Positions 24,606 through 35,549 are shown, numbered from the stretch's first letter. The stretch is DNA of 64,000 nucleotides from an uncultured Tateyamaria sp. (GCF_947504105.1 NZ_CANNGP010000007.1:103528-167527); one strand, 5' to 3'. Translations and numbers: made by a program. The notes: a model not told the origin generated them from the sequence alone.

Positions 24606-27116
24606 CTAGTACAGACCACCCGAGCTAAGCGTACCGAAGTTCGCTTTGGGTCCAACGACGGCCTTTTTACCCGTAGACGTGGTTACCTGACGGCCACCGC
24701 CACCGACTTCCTCGAACAACGGCAGGTCAGCGCCCATGGCAAAACCACCATCGAACGCAATGCCGAACGTCGGCTCAAACCCATCGCGGAAGCATTCGCT
24801 GACGACATTGTCACCTGCAGCCGCGTCGCTCAGGCGCGAGCCTGTAAAGCGATCGATCTTGATGAACACGCATTCCTCGGGAACATCAAAGGTCCCACCA
24901 CCGTACTTCGCGATCGCCTCTTGCATGAATGCATTGAACACAGGGCCGCACATACCCCCGCCGGATGCACCCTTGCCAAGACTACGCGGCTGGTCATAGC
25001 CAATGTAACAGCCCGCAACGATGTCGCTGGAAAAGCCAATAAACCATACGTCCTTGGCATCGTTAGTGGTACCGGTCTTGCCCGCAATCGGCACCGGCAA
25101 GTTCACGCTCCGCGATGCGGTACCACGGTCGACCACGCCTTTCATCATCGATGTCAGCTGGTAGGCTGTAACCGGGTCCATGACTCGCTCACGATTAGAT
25201 ACCACCTGAGGTGCAAGGCCCGGATCAAGGCTGGCCAATTGTGTGCAATCCCGGCACTCACTTTCGTCGTGACGATACACGGTGCGACCAAACCGGTCCT
25301 GCACCCTGTCGATCAGCGTCGGCTGCACCCGCTCGCCACCATTGGCAAACATCGCATAGGCCGACACCATCTGGTACAACGTCGTCTCTTCCGAGCCGAG
25401 CGAGTTGGCAAGGAACAGACCCATGCTGTCATAGACGCCGAACCGCTCTGCGTAGTCCGCGACAATGTCCATACCGACCTCTTCCGCCAGACGTATGGTC
25501 ATCAGGTTTCTCGACCGTTCAATGCCCGTACGCAGCGGCGTGGGACCATAGAACTTGTTGGACGAGTTGCGCGGGCGCCAAAGGCCCTGCGGCGTATTGA
25601 TCTCGATCGGGGCGTCCACCACGATGGTTGCCGGGGAATATCCGCTATCGAGCGCGGCAGCATAAACAAATGGCTTGAAAGACGACCCCGGTTGCCGCTT
25701 GGCCTGTGTGGCACGGTTGAACACCGAATTCTGGTAGCTGAACCCGCCCTGCATCGCGATCACGCGGCCCGTGTTCACGTCCATCGCGACAAAGCCGCCC
25801 TGCACGCGCGGCACCTGACGCAATGTCCAGCGTATGAAGGATCCGTCGTCATCAGCGGTCATCGCGCGAACATGCACAACATCGCCAACTTCGAAATTGT
25901 CGAAAAAGTTGCCTTGTATCCACTTGATATCGTCACGCGGAACAACGGCGGCCGGTTCGCTGTCTGTCCAACCCTCAATACCAACGCGCAGCTGCTGGTC
26001 TTCAACTTCCAAGACAACGGCAGGCCGCCATACCCCGTTCAGGTCGATGTCACGTGCAACCGGAACATTCTTAAGCGCCTCTTCCCAGTTCCCAAGCTGA
26101 TCAGCCTCAATGCTCTCGCCCGAGCCGCGCCAGACGCCCTGCCCCCGGTCGTAGCTTTCAAGTTGGCGCCGCAGTACGTAAGCCGCAATGGGCTGCATTT
26201 CGGCATCAATAGTCGCCCGCACTGTATAGCCACCGGTAAAGAACTCGGCCTTGCCGAAATCTTCACTCAACTGGCGGCGAATTTCGTCGGTGAAATAGTG
26301 GCGCGGGGGCAGTTCAGCCTTGAAGCTTTCGAAGTCACCATTCTGCACCGACCGCAATGGCATCGCCACTTCGGTTTCATACGTGGCGGTATCTATGTAC
26401 CCGTTCTCCATCATCTCTTTCAGAACGAAGTTCCGACGAGAAAGCAGACGATCCGCCCGACGCACCGGATGAAAGTCCGACGGTGCCTTGGGCAAGGACG
26501 CCAGAAAAGCCGCCTCGTGTGGCGCCAGTTCAGTGAGCGTCTTGTTGAAATAGGTCTGGCTGGCCGCGGCCACCCCATAGGAGTTCTGGCCGAGGAAAAT
26601 CTCGTTCAAATACAGTTCAAGGATCTTTTCCTTGTTCAGCGCTCCTTCCACGCGGGCCGCAAGGATGATCTCCTTGATTTTGCGTTCGGCCTGGCGGTCA
26701 CCGGACAGCAAGAAGTTCTTCATCACCTGCTGCGTGATCGTAGATGCACCGCGCACATCACGCCCGCGGCTTCGCACGGCATCATATGCCGCGGCACCAA
26801 TACCGCGCAGGTCATAGCCGTCATGCGTATAAAAGTTCTTGTCCTCGGCCGAGATGAACGCTTGCTTCACAAGGTCCGGGATCGTCTCGGCCGGGGCAAA
26901 CAACCGACGTTCCTGTGCGAACTCGTCGATGATCTGGCCCTCGCCCGAGTAAATACGGCTGATCGTGGCAGGCTGGTACTGGGCCAGCGACTCGTGGCTG
27001 GGCAAGTCCCGGCCATACATCCAGAATATGGCCCCGATCGACAGCGCGACCATCGCAACGCCCATCGTCACCGTGGTGAAAATGCCGCCCAAGAAGGAAA
27101 GAATGAACCGAAACAT
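24606..27116 (-). CDS. mrcA: Bifunctional penicillin-binding protein 1A
   Basis: The 836-residue protein polymerises and cross-links peptidoglycan. An N-terminal helix (residues 1-32) anchors it. The glycosyltransferase 51 domain has catalytic E91 in ISAEDKNFYTHDG, the GASTITQQ segment, and the second Glu in EKILELYLNEIFLG. The transpeptidase domain has the active-site Ser in GSSFKPFVYA, a SRN motif and KTGTTNDAKD. An OB-like insertion with VEDQQLRVGIEGW lies between them. The start at 27116 is preferred over a GTG at 27128. Confidence 0.95.
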   Translation of the reverse strand: MFRFILSFLGGIFTTVTMGVAMVALSIGAIFWMYGRDLPSHESLAQYQPATISRIYSGEGQIIDEFAQERRLFAPAETIPDLVKQAFISAEDKNFYTHDGYDLRGIGAAAYDAVRSRGRDVRGASTITQQVMKNFLLSGDRQAERKIKEIILAARVEGALNKEKILELYLNEIFLGQNSYGVAAASQTYFNKTLTELAPHEAAFLASLPKAPSDFHPVRRADRLLSRRNFVLKEMMENGYIDTATYETEVAMPLRSVQNGDFESFKAELPPRHYFTDEIRRQLSEDFGKAEFFTGGYTVRATIDAEMQPIAAYVLRRQLESYDRGQGVWRGSGESIEADQLGNWEEALKNVPVARDIDLNGVWRPAVVLEVEDQQLRVGIEGWTDSEPAAVVPRDDIKWIQGNFFDNFEVGDVVHVRAMTADDDGSFIRWTLRQVPRVQGGFVAMDVNTGRVIAMQGGFSYQNSVFNRATQAKRQPGSSFKPFVYAAALDSGYSPATIVVDAPIEINTPQGLWRPRNSSNKFYGPTPLRTGIERSRNLMTIRLAEEVGMDIVADYAERFGVYDSMGLFLANSLGSEETTLYQMVSAYAMFANGGERVQPTLIDRVQDRFGRTVYRHDESECRDCTQLASLDPGLAPQVVSNRERVMDPVTAYQLTSMMKGVVDRGTASRSVNLPVPIAGKTGTTNDAKDVWFIGFSSDIVAGCYIGYDQPRSLGKGASGGGMCGPVFNAFMQEAIAKYGGGTFDVPEECVFIKIDRFTGSRLSDAAAGDNVVSECFRDGFEPTFGIAFDGGFAMGADLPLFEEVGGGGRQVTTSTGKKAVVGPKANFGTLSSGGLY

Positions 27117-27218
27117 AACCGCCCGCACCTGTTTTTCACGGTTGCTTTTGTTTCGGTATACGCCAGCGCGCGGACGGGGTCAAAAGCCAACTACAGCGCG
27201 ATACCGCCGATGTGAAAG

Positions 27219-28427
27219 CTATTGCCGGATCAGTGGTTGCATTGCCAGATCATCATCCCGCCATTGTAGGATGCCGGACGCCAATGCTTCGACCATCACC
27301 GCGCGCCAGACGGGATCACGCAAGTTGGAAAGGTCGCGTTGATCGGACAGAAATCCGACTTCGACCAGGACGGACGGGATGTCAGCGCTTTTCAGAACCG
27401 AAAACGCAGCTTCGCGCCGGGGGCGCTTGTTCATCGGGCCGCCGGCCGTTGCCATGTTGTCGATCAACGCCGTGGCCAAAGTGTCCGTACGTGGCATCGT
27501 CTCTGTCCGGGCCAGGTCCATCAGAACCGATGCCACCTGATCATCCGTGCCGCTCAGGTCGACGCCCGCCAAAATATCTGCGCGGTCGTGCTGTGCAGCC
27601 AGTTGGGCCGAGGCCGCGTCGCTCGCCTCTTCAGACAATGTATAAACCGTCGCACCCCGAGCCTGCCCCTGGCTCAAGGCATCTGCATGCAACGACACGA
27701 AAGCATCCGCACCGACCTGATGCGCCAGCGCAACCCGGCCCGTCAGGGACACGAACGTATCCGTGTCGCGGGTCAAAACAACCTCCACACCACCCGCCCT
27801 TCGGAGCGCATCGCGCAGGGCCAATCCAATACCCAGCATCAGTTCCTTTTCACTCGTCGTGTCACGCACAGCGCCCGGATCAATACCCCCGTGCCCGGGA
27901 TCGATCACAACAACGAAACCGTCAGGTGCCGGTTCGGGTGGTTGGTCTGCGGCCTGCACCCCCCAATCCGCATCCACCGGCGGCCCCGCCCGTTCCGCGA
28001 ATTCCTCTTTAGACACCTCATTCAAAGTGATGCTTAGAACAGCGCGGCCAGACGATGAATCGACAGGCATCACAATCTGCTTGGGAAGCATTGGCAGGTC
28101 CAGATCCAGCACCAATCGCGACCAACCCGGCTTGAACGCCCCGAAACGGACAGCCGATATGCGACCGGGCTTGGGCAGCAAGCTGTCTGGCGACACGCCG
28201 GAAAAATCCACTTCCCGAAAATCCACCACCAACCGCGCCGGATCGGACAGGGAAAAGACACGATACGGCACACCTTGGCTCAACGTCAAAGTCAGATCAG
28301 ATGAGCCAAACCAGCCATCGGAAATCTCGCTATTGGTAACGTCCACACGGGCCAGACCGGACAAATCCTGAGCCTGTGTGGAGACCGCATAGACCCATAC
28401 CATCAACGCGACAAAGATCGCCCGCAT
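27219..28427 (-). CDS. N-acetylmuramoyl-L-alanine amidase (AmiC-like), secreted
   Basis: The 402-residue protein has a signal peptide (MRAIFVALMVWVYAVSTQAQ), an N-terminal AMIN domain of about 120 residues, and a C-terminal Amidase_3 catalytic domain. Zinc ligands are visible in VVIDPGHGGIDPGA (His), in the AFVSLHADAL segment (His) and VLVEVGFLSDQRD (catalytic Glu). It cleaves the stem peptide from muramic acid during cell separation. Its gene is directly upstream of mrcA on the same strand, about 100 bases apart, so the pair acts on peptidoglycan together. Confidence 0.92.
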   Translation of the reverse strand: MRAIFVALMVWVYAVSTQAQDLSGLARVDVTNSEISDGWFGSSDLTLTLSQGVPYRVFSLSDPARLVVDFREVDFSGVSPDSLLPKPGRISAVRFGAFKPGWSRLVLDLDLPMLPKQIVMPVDSSSGRAVLSITLNEVSKEEFAERAGPPVDADWGVQAADQPPEPAPDGFVVVIDPGHGGIDPGAVRDTTSEKELMLGIGLALRDALRRAGGVEVVLTRDTDTFVSLTGRVALAHQVGADAFVSLHADALSQGQARGATVYTLSEEASDAASAQLAAQHDRADILAGVDLSGTDDQVASVLMDLARTETMPRTDTLATALIDNMATAGGPMNKRPRREAAFSVLKSADIPSVLVEVGFLSDQRDLSNLRDPVWRAVMVEALASGILQWRDDDLAMQPLIRQ

Positions 28428-28490
28428 AATTGCTGCCCTTTTCGTTTTGCGCGCAGCATACCGGGTCCCGCGTCCCGCGGGAATCCCCCA

Positions 28491-29633
28491 TCAACGCCGA
28501 TCCATGAAATCCTTCAGTCGGCGTAAGCCCTCGGCGACATCCTCTGTCGTGCGGGCATAGGAAAAGCGCAACGTTTGGTGGCCACGCATCGGGTCGAAAT
28601 CAAGGCCCGGCGTGACGGCGACCCCCACCTCGTCCAGGATACAGGCAGCAAATGCACGGCTGTCATCGGTCAGCTCCGACACGTCCGTGTAGACGTAGAA
28701 GGCCCCGTCGGGGGGCGCGATCCGGGTAAACCCTGCCTTGGGCAGCCCCTCCAGCATCAAGGCGCGGTTGCTGCGGTAAACATCCAGGTTTGCCTTCAAT
28801 TCATCGGTTGCATCCATCGCCGCAAGCGCGGCCACCTGGCTGGCGTGCGGCGGGCATATGAACATGTTTTGGGCCAGACGTTCGACCACACGCACATGAT
28901 CCTCGGGCACCACCATCCATCCCGCCCGCCATCCTGTCATCGAGAAGTATTTAGAAAACGAATTGATGACGTAGACATCGTCACTGACATTCAAAGCACT
29001 GACGGCCTTGGCTTCGTATTCGATACCGTGGTAAATTTCGTCGCTGATGAAACTGGCGCCTGCCTTTTGCGTGGCACCGATCAGGTCTGACATCGCCGCA
29101 TGATCCAGCATTGTCCCGGTCGGATTGGCTGGGGAAGCAACCAGCAGGCCTTGCAGATCATGTCCTGCAAAATCCTCGGGCACAGGTTGGTAGCGGTTGG
29201 CAGCCTCGGTGGGCAAGTCCACTGGCGTAAGGCCCAGCCCCGAAAGGATCTGCCGGTAGCTCGGGTAACCGGGCGCTCCGATGCCCACCCTATCGCCGCT
29301 GTCGAAAAGCGCGTTGAACGCAAGGATGAAACCACCTGATGCGCCCGAAGTGACGATCACACGATCCGGATTAAGATCAACGTCATACCACTCACCATAT
29401 AGCTGTGCGATGCGCGCCCGCAACGCAGGCAGGCCCAGGGCAACAGTGTATCCCAACGGCCCGTCATTCATCGCCTGTTCCAATGCGCGGATCGCCGCCT
29501 GCGGTGCGCCGGTTCCGGGTTGCCCGACTTCCATATGGATTACATGACGGCCAGCGGCTTCGGCAGCACGCGCGGCCTCCATCACATCCATCACAATGAA
29601 GGGATCGACATCGCTGCGTCTTGAGGTTCGCAT
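28491..29633 (-). CDS. Class I/II PLP-dependent aminotransferase
   Basis: The 380-residue protein has a fold-type I aminotransferase sequence: GYTVALGLPALRARIAQLYG, the SPANPTGTML segment, SDEIYHGIEY, and the PLP lysine K228 in VINSFSKYFSMTGWRAGW, with a distal Arg in RFSYARTTEDV. The substrate is not determined; aspartate- or alanine-type are possible. The start at 29633 follows AGGAG seven bases upstream. It is divergent from the M48 protease gene, and its 5' end overlaps no other frame. Confidence 0.9.
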   Translation of the reverse strand: MRTSRRSDVDPFIVMDVMEAARAAEAAGRHVIHMEVGQPGTGAPQAAIRALEQAMNDGPLGYTVALGLPALRARIAQLYGEWYDVDLNPDRVIVTSGASGGFILAFNALFDSGDRVGIGAPGYPSYRQILSGLGLTPVDLPTEAANRYQPVPEDFAGHDLQGLLVASPANPTGTMLDHAAMSDLIGATQKAGASFISDEIYHGIEYEAKAVSALNVSDDVYVINSFSKYFSMTGWRAGWMVVPEDHVRVVERLAQNMFICPPHASQVAALAAMDATDELKANLDVYRSNRALMLEGLPKAGFTRIAPPDGAFYVYTDVSELTDDSRAFAACILDEVGVAVTPGLDFDPMRGHQTLRFSYARTTEDVAEGLRRLKDFMDRR

Positions 29634-29654
29634 GGCGTCTCCTATGATCGAACC

Positions 29655-30986
29655 ATGACCTTTCATACCGTGGCGCGAGTGGCGTCAATCCTGATCGTGT
29701 CGCTTGCGCTTGCCTTGCCTGCGCGCGCGGTATCCCTATTGCGTGACGCGGACATGGAATATGCACTGGCACAAGTCGCGGCCCCCGTACTCAAAGCGGC
29801 CGGATTAAGCGCATCGCGCACCAAGATCCTTGTCGTCAACGACAGCTCCCTCAACGCTTTTGTGATCAGCAATGATGCTATCTACATCCATTCCGGCCTG
29901 ATCAGCCGAATGGACAGTGCAGCAATGTTGCAAGCTGTGATCGCACACGAAGCCGCGCATATCTCAAACGGACACATCACCCGGCGGATCACCAATCTGG
30001 GCAACGCCCGCACCGCTGCCACGCTGGGTCAAGCGCTGGCAATCCTTGCCGCTGCAGCAGGTGCAGGCGAAGGGGCCGTAGCCATCGGCATTGGGGCGCA
30101 AAGCGCTGCGCAACGCAATTTTCTAAGCCACACCCGAGCAGAAGAGACTGCCGCGGACCAATCCGGCGCAAGGTACCTGCGCAGCGCAGGTATCGATCTG
30201 GGTGGCATGCTGGACGTCTTTCGCCTTTTCCGCGGCCAAGAGGTCCTGAGCGCAAGCAGGCAGGACCCCTATGTCCGCTCTCACCCGCTGAGCCGTGACC
30301 GCCTGCGCACAATCGAAGGATTTGCAGCAGCGTACGGCAACTCTGCCACTGCCACATGGGATTATTGGTTTACACGCGCAAAGGGCAAGCTGACATCCTT
30401 TACACGTCGCCCCAGCTGGACACTGAACCGGTTGGGCGAAAGCGGTTACCGCGACATCGCCCTGATGCGCGAGGCCGCAGCACGGCACAAGAACTCGCAA
30501 ACCCGTCGCGCGATTAATGCCATAGACAAGGCAATTGCCCTGCGCCCACAGGATCCGTTTCTATACGATCTCAAGGGACAGATATTGATGGAGACACGGC
30601 AGTTTGCAGCAGCGGCGAATACACATGGTCGCGCGGTGCAACTGCGGCCCAACGACGGGTTGCTACAAGCGGGCTATGGCCGGGCGCTGTTGGCGAGCGG
30701 AAATGTCAGCGCCGCCCTTCCCGCGCTGGAACAGGCCCGTCGCATCGATTTCCGCGACGGATCAATGCTGCGCGACCTTAGTGTGGCTTACGCCAAATCC
30801 GGTCAACGTGGGATGGCCTCTCTGATTACGGCTGAGCGCTACGCCCTGCGCGGCAGGCTGGAAGATGCCGGCATTCACGCCAAACGCGCCACCGGCCTGT
30901 TGCCAGAGGGCTCAGGCCCTTGGCAACGAGCCCAGGATGTACTCCTTGCCTCTGAACGCGCAGAAAAGCGCAAGAAACGGAGATAG
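29655..30986 (+). CDS. M48 family metalloprotease with TPR domain (BepA/LoiP-like)
   Basis: The 443-residue protein has a signal peptide (AAs 1-25) and zinc motif HEAAH at residues 98-102 (VIAHEAAHISNGHI), with the third ligand in the RAEETAADQSGARYL segment. The C-terminal third contains tetratricopeptide-like helices (DPFLYDLKGQILMETRQFAA and LLQAGYGRALLASGN). This is the BepA type of periplasmic protease/chaperone that checks outer-membrane protein assembly. It is followed after three bases by the DsbA-like gene, so the two form an envelope quality-control operon. Confidence 0.9.
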   Translation: MTFHTVARVASILIVSLALALPARAVSLLRDADMEYALAQVAAPVLKAAGLSASRTKILVVNDSSLNAFVISNDAIYIHSGLISRMDSAAMLQAVIAHEAAHISNGHITRRITNLGNARTAATLGQALAILAAAAGAGEGAVAIGIGAQSAAQRNFLSHTRAEETAADQSGARYLRSAGIDLGGMLDVFRLFRGQEVLSASRQDPYVRSHPLSRDRLRTIEGFAAAYGNSATATWDYWFTRAKGKLTSFTRRPSWTLNRLGESGYRDIALMREAAARHKNSQTRRAINAIDKAIALRPQDPFLYDLKGQILMETRQFAAAANTHGRAVQLRPNDGLLQAGYGRALLASGNVSAALPALEQARRIDFRDGSMLRDLSVAYAKSGQRGMASLITAERYALRGRLEDAGIHAKRATGLLPEGSGPWQRAQDVLLASERAEKRKKRR

Positions 30987-30989
30987 ACG

Positions 30990-31736
30990 ATGTTCTTCCG
31001 CCCCCTCACTGCCGCCGCCTTTGCAATGTCTCTTGCGTTACCTGCCCAAGCGCTCGACCTGAGCCAGATGACCGACGAAGAGCGGCAGATCTTTCGCGAA
31101 GAAGTGCGGGCGTACCTGATGGACAACCCACAGGTCATCATGGATGCAGTGCAGGTTCTGGAACAGCGGCAAGCCGTCGCACAGGCGCAGGCCGATCTGT
31201 CTCTTGTGTCGGACAACGCCGATGATCTCTTCAACGACGGTTTCAGCTTCGTGGGGGGCAATCCAGACGGTGATGTTACGCTGGTCGAGTTCCTCGACTA
31301 CCGCTGCGGGTTCTGCAAGCGGGCCCATGGTGAAGTGGCCAAGCTTCTGGAAACAGACGGTAATATTCGCCTGATCGTCAAGGAGTTCCCGATCTTGGGC
31401 GAGCAGTCTCTTCTCGCATCACGGTTTACGATCGCGACCAAGCAGGTCGCTGGCCCGGACGCTTACAAAGATATCAGCGACGCTGTGATGGAGATGTCAG
31501 GCGACGTTTCGATGCGGACACTGCGGCGCATGGCATCAACCTTTGGCCTCGATGCCACTGCGATCGAAGCCCATATGGAAAGCGAAGCGGTGACGGATGA
31601 AATTCGTCGCACCCGTGCCCTGGCACAAAGGTTGCAGATCACCGGAACGCCGACATTCGTTCTGCAGGACGAGCTTTTGCGTGGTTTCCTTCCGTTTGAC
31701 GAGATGCAGGCGCTGGTGGACGAAAAGCGTGGCTAG
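30990..31736 (+). CDS. DsbA-family periplasmic thiol oxidoreductase
   Basis: The 248-residue protein has a signal peptide (about residues 1-21, cut near PAQALD), a helical N-terminal segment (residues 25-70), and a thioredoxin fold with the active site C106-G-F-C109 in FLDYRCGFCKRAHGE. The cis-proline region is ITGTPTFVLQD. This Com1/BdbD-like group oxidises or isomerises disulfides in exported proteins. It is co-transcribed with the M48 protease gene upstream. Confidence 0.92.
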   Translation: MFFRPLTAAAFAMSLALPAQALDLSQMTDEERQIFREEVRAYLMDNPQVIMDAVQVLEQRQAVAQAQADLSLVSDNADDLFNDGFSFVGGNPDGDVTLVEFLDYRCGFCKRAHGEVAKLLETDGNIRLIVKEFPILGEQSLLASRFTIATKQVAGPDAYKDISDAVMEMSGDVSMRTLRRMASTFGLDATAIEAHMESEAVTDEIRRTRALAQRLQITGTPTFVLQDELLRGFLPFDEMQALVDEKRG

Positions 31737-31788
31737 GCCGTCGAACAATCAGGAAATGTTCGTACCGTTTTCTTGTTAGGATAGCTGG

Positions 31789-32922
31789 CTATTCAGCGGC
31801 CTGCGCATCTGCTGCTTCGGCTGCATCGAGCTCGGCGGCCTTCTTCTCGACCTCTTCCACGATATGATCGACCATCGCGTCGTTGTTCATCCGGTGGCTC
31901 TGTTTGCCAGCAAGGTAGACCATGCCATGCCCTGCCCCGCCGCCGGTAAATCCGACATCGGTCATCAGCGCTTCGCCCGGTCCGTTCACAACACAGCCAA
32001 TGATGGATAAGCTCATGGGTGTCTTGATGTGCGCCAGACGCTCTTCCAGAAGTTCAACGGTCTTGATCACGTCAAAGCCCTGACGCGCGCAAGACGGGCA
32101 GGAAATGATGTTCACGCCACGATGACGCAGGCCCAACGACTTGAGGATTTCATAGCCGACCTTCACCTCTTCGACAGGATCGGCAGACAATGAGACGCGG
32201 ATCGTGTCGCCAATACCCATCCACAGCAGATTGCCAAGGCCGATCGCCGATTTGATAGTCCCCGACGTCAAGCCACCCGCTTCCGTGATCCCGAGGTGAA
32301 TGGGGGCATCCGTGGCTTCGGCCAGCTTCTGGTAGGCGGTGGCAGCCATGAAGACATCCGACGCCTTGCAACTGATCTTGAACTCGTGAAAGTCGTTGTC
32401 CTGCAAGATCTTGATATGATCAAGGCCGCTCTCCACCATCGCGTCGGGCGTCGGCTCTCCGTACTTCTCAAGCAAATGCTTTTCGAGCGAGCCCGCATTC
32501 ACGCCAATGCGGATCGAACAATTGTGGTCGCGTGCGGCCTTGATGACTTCCTTAACCCGATCCTCGGACCCGATATTGCCTGGATTGATGCGCAGACAGG
32601 CCGCACCGGCCTCAGCCGCTTCGATCCCGCGTTTGTAGTGAAAGTGGATATCCGCGACGATTGGCACGGGGCTTTCCGCCACGATCTCTCTCAACGCTTT
32701 CGACGACGCCTGATCCGGAACCGAGATCCGGACGATATCCGCGCCAGCCTCGGCCGCGGCCTGCACCTGCGCCACTGTCGCCGCGACGTCGGTCGTCAAA
32801 GTGTTGGTCATAGTCTGAACGGTGATCGGTGCATCACCACCAACGGGTACGGACCCCACCATAATCTGGCGGCTTTCCCGACGGTAGATGTTACGCCACG
32901 GACGAATATGGTTAAGCGACAT
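31789..32922 (-). CDS. ispG: 4-hydroxy-3-methylbut-2-en-1-yl diphosphate synthase
   Basis: The 377-residue iron-sulfur enzyme catalyses the penultimate step of the MEP isoprenoid pathway. It shows the TIM-barrel segments [35 protein letters not shown] and [10 protein letters not shown], and the 4Fe-4S cysteines in [12 protein letters not shown] and [13 protein letters not shown]. The C-terminal tail is Glu- and Ala-rich. The start [17 protein letters not shown] is typical of alphaproteobacteria. It lies 73 bases downstream of a RodZ-like gene on the same strand. Confidence 0.96.
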   Translation of the reverse strand: MSLNHIRPWRNIYRRESRQIMVGSVPVGGDAPITVQTMTNTLTTDVAATVAQVQAAAEAGADIVRISVPDQASSKALREIVAESPVPIVADIHFHYKRGIEAAEAGAACLRINPGNIGSEDRVKEVIKAARDHNCSIRIGVNAGSLEKHLLEKYGEPTPDAMVESGLDHIKILQDNDFHEFKISCKASDVFMAATAYQKLAEATDAPIHLGITEAGGLTSGTIKSAIGLGNLLWMGIGDTIRVSLSADPVEEVKVGYEILKSLGLRHRGVNIISCPSCARQGFDVIKTVELLEERLAHIKTPMSLSIIGCVVNGPGEALMTDVGFTGGGAGHGMVYLAGKQSHRMNNDAMVDHIVEEVEKKAAELDAAEAADAQAAE

Positions 32923-32995
32923 GAAACACCCTGTTCAGCATCGGCAGTTGTCATGGAAGATAGACAGGTGACGCCACACCGGCAATGGGGCGCGA

Positions 32996-34201
32996 CTATT
33001 CGCTGACCTGTGTGGATGCCGCCCGCGCCTCAGCATAACGCGTCAGACCTTCGTCCGTGCTGACATCAACGGGCAGATAAGTCTCTTTGAGCCCTGCGAT
33101 TTCCAGTGGCAGGTTCGACGTCACGGCCCCTGTTGGGCCCACAGGACCATAGAATTTGTCGTTCATGGCAAAATAGATTGCGCCACTTTCACCGGTGCGC
33201 AATGTGGGTGCCTCTTCGGTCAGCGGTGCTTCCCACGTGTCACCGGCCTGCATCGTCGCCTCGTAGATCACGGTGCCATCGGCGGCCCTGACACGTACCC
33301 AGGATGGGCGTACGGCAACCATTGTAAGTGCAGGCGCAGTTTCTTCGACGACCTGCGGCACGGTAGGTGCGATCGCTTCGGCCAAGGCACGATCTACAGC
33401 GCCAATGAGCGGCGCAGTGTCCGCCGGTGCAGGTGCGGCAAATGTTCCGATCTCGCGGGGATCCAAGGTAGCGATGGGCGCATCGCGCGCCACCAGCACG
33501 GGCACATCCAACGCCTGCGGTCGATACAGACGGTCCAATGCATCCGCGCGGGGCGTATCTATGGCTGGTCCTTGTTCGGCCTGAACAACGTTCGAACCGG
33601 CCAATGGATCAAGATCGGACAAAACCACCGGTGTTTGGTCAACTGGTGCAACCTGCACACGCTGCACTTCCTGCAGTACCGAGTAGCCGCCAAACCCAAT
33701 ACCGCCAATCAAGGCAAGCAACACAAGGGACGAACCAACCGCGCGCGGCTCTATGCGCGACCAGACGGCCTCGCCCGCCGGTAAAAACGGTGTCGCAGGC
33801 GCGGCAAAGATATCAGCGCCATGTGGCTTTTGCAGCCGGTCCTCGCGTGCGGCCTTTTTGACAACGGACGCCTCTGCCGACATGCCATGCGCAACTGCGA
33901 AACCGCTTTCCCCGCAAAAAGTATTAAATGCCCGGTCGGGGTCCATATTCAGATATCGGGCATAGGATCTGACGTAACCGGCAATAAAGCCCGGTGTGTC
34001 AAACGCATCTGGGTCGCAGGCTTCGATTGCGGCAATGTAGCTGGCTTTGATGCGCAATTCGCGCTGCACATCCAAAAGGGACTTGCCCATCGTCGCGCGC
34101 TCACCGCGCATGATGTCGCCAAGGCGCAGTTCGAAATCGTCAAAGCCCTTTGGCTCGACGTCTTCTTCGATTCTGGTGCTGTCGGATTTACGCCCGATCA
34201 T
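32996..34201 (-). CDS. RodZ-like helix-turn-helix membrane protein (DUF4115 domain)
   Basis: The protein has about 401 residues. Its cytoplasmic N-terminus carries an HTH_25 domain (FELRLGDIMRGERATMGKSL, RELRIKASYIAAIE) followed by the family sequence DTPGFIAGYVRSYARYLNMD. A single membrane helix lies near residues 155-175 (SSLVLLALIGGIGFGGYSVL). The periplasmic part is Pro- and Ala-rich and ends in a DUF4115 domain (SWVRVRAADGTVIYEATMQA). Proteins of this type resemble RodZ, which links MreB to the envelope in other bacteria. The start at 34201 is preferred to 34243. Confidence 0.85.
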   Translation of the reverse strand: MIGRKSDSTRIEEDVEPKGFDDFELRLGDIMRGERATMGKSLLDVQRELRIKASYIAAIEACDPDAFDTPGFIAGYVRSYARYLNMDPDRAFNTFCGESGFAVAHGMSAEASVVKKAAREDRLQKPHGADIFAAPATPFLPAGEAVWSRIEPRAVGSSLVLLALIGGIGFGGYSVLQEVQRVQVAPVDQTPVVLSDLDPLAGSNVVQAEQGPAIDTPRADALDRLYRPQALDVPVLVARDAPIATLDPREIGTFAAPAPADTAPLIGAVDRALAEAIAPTVPQVVEETAPALTMVAVRPSWVRVRAADGTVIYEATMQAGDTWEAPLTEEAPTLRTGESGAIYFAMNDKFYGPVGPTGAVTSNLPLEIAGLKETYLPVDVSTDEGLTRYAEARAASTQVSE

Positions 34202-34313
34202 ACCGCTGCCCCATTGTCCCAAGTGATAACAAATCGATCCCACTCGATTCGCCCCACCCCTGTTGTTTAACAGACGGTAACATATGGCAACGATATTTGC
34301 GAATATTAGTGAA

Positions 34314-35549
34314 TTATCCGGCGCTCTCGGCGCGATTTAGCGCACAGTGCGACCACAGTTTATCCATTGCTTTTACAAGCGCATCGATCTCTTCCGGACC
34401 GTGCACCGGCGACGGAGTGAATCGCAACCGTTCGGTGCCGCGTGGAACCGTGGGAAAGTTGATAGGCTGCACGTATATCCCGTGATCTTCCAGCAGCATG
34501 TCGCTGAGCAGTTTGGTATGCACCGGGTTGCCGACCATAACAGGCACAATGTGACTGCCGTGGTCGATGATGGGCAATCCCATACCTTTAAGCCGCAATT
34601 TCAACGCCTTGGCCTGTGCCTGATGATCGGCCCGCAGGTTTTCAGCAGTTTTCAGGAAAGCGACAGATGCCGCTGCCCCTGCCGCAACAGCCGGCGGCAG
34701 CGAAGTCGTGAAAATGAAACCAGGCGCATATGATCGGATGGCATCGCACATCTTGGCCGATGCAGCGATGTAGCCGCCCATCACACCGTATGCCTTCGCC
34801 AAGGTGCCATTGATGATATCCATGCGATGCATCAGGCCATCGCGCTCTGCAACGCCAGCACCGCGTGGGCCGTACATACCAACGGCATGCACCTCGTCGA
34901 TATAGGTTAACGCACCGAACTCATCAGCAAGTTCGCAGATCTCTGAGATCGGGCCAAAGTCACCGTCCATCGAATAGATCGATTCGAAGGCAATCAATTT
35001 GGGCGCGTCCGGATCGTCCGCCGCCAACAGTTCCCGCAGATGCTCAACATCGTTGTGGCGGAAAACACGCTTGGCGCCACCGTTGCGACGCACCCCTTCA
35101 ATCATCGAGGCGTGGTTCAGCGCATCCGAGTAAATGATAAGCCCAGGAAAGAGTTTAGGCAGCGTACTTAATGTTGCGTCATTGGCGATATATGCACTTG
35201 TAAACAGCAGTGCCGCGTCCTTGCCATGCAGATCCGCAAGCTCGGCCTCAAGCCGTTTGTGATAGACTGTCGTGCCTGAAATGTTGCGCGTCCCGCCCGA
35301 ACCCGCACCCGTCGCGTCAATCGCCTCGTGCATTGCCTTCAGCACAATCGGGTTTTGCCCCATGCCAAGATAGTCGTTGCCGCACCAAACGGTGATGGGT
35401 GCCTTGGTGCCATCGGGCCGCGTCCATTCCGCATGCGGGAACTGCCCCTTCTGGCGCTCGATGTCGATGAAGGTCCGGTAGCGACCTTCGTCATGCAGGC
35501 GTTGCAGTGCGGTGTCCAATTTGGCGGTGTAGTCCACGCGAGGCTCCAT
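34314..35549 (-). CDS. hemA: 5-aminolevulinate synthase
   Basis: The 411-residue PLP enzyme condenses succinyl-CoA and glycine in the C4 pathway to heme, typical of Alphaproteobacteria. Visible features are [20 protein letters not shown] near residue 80, [17 protein letters not shown], and the PLP lysine K252 in [15 protein letters not shown]. The length and C-terminal region ([20 protein letters not shown]) match ALAS. No convincing FNR-type site was found upstream. Confidence 0.95.
   Translation of the reverse strand: MEPRVDYTAKLDTALQRLHDEGRYRTFIDIERQKGQFPHAEWTRPDGTKAPITVWCGNDYLGMGQNPIVLKAMHEAIDATGAGSGGTRNISGTTVYHKRLEAELADLHGKDAALLFTSAYIANDATLSTLPKLFPGLIIYSDALNHASMIEGVRRNGGAKRVFRHNDVEHLRELLAADDPDAPKLIAFESIYSMDGDFGPISEICELADEFGALTYIDEVHAVGMYGPRGAGVAERDGLMHRMDIINGTLAKAYGVMGGYIAASAKMCDAIRSYAPGFIFTTSLPPAVAAGAAASVAFLKTAENLRADHQAQAKALKLRLKGMGLPIIDHGSHIVPVMVGNPVHTKLLSDMLLEDHGIYVQPINFPTVPRGTERLRFTPSPVHGPEEIDALVKAMDKLWSHCALNRAESAG

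Noticed and set aside
24921..27215. 764-codon frame on the plus strand
   Set aside because: It is antisense to mrcA over its whole length and has no domain.
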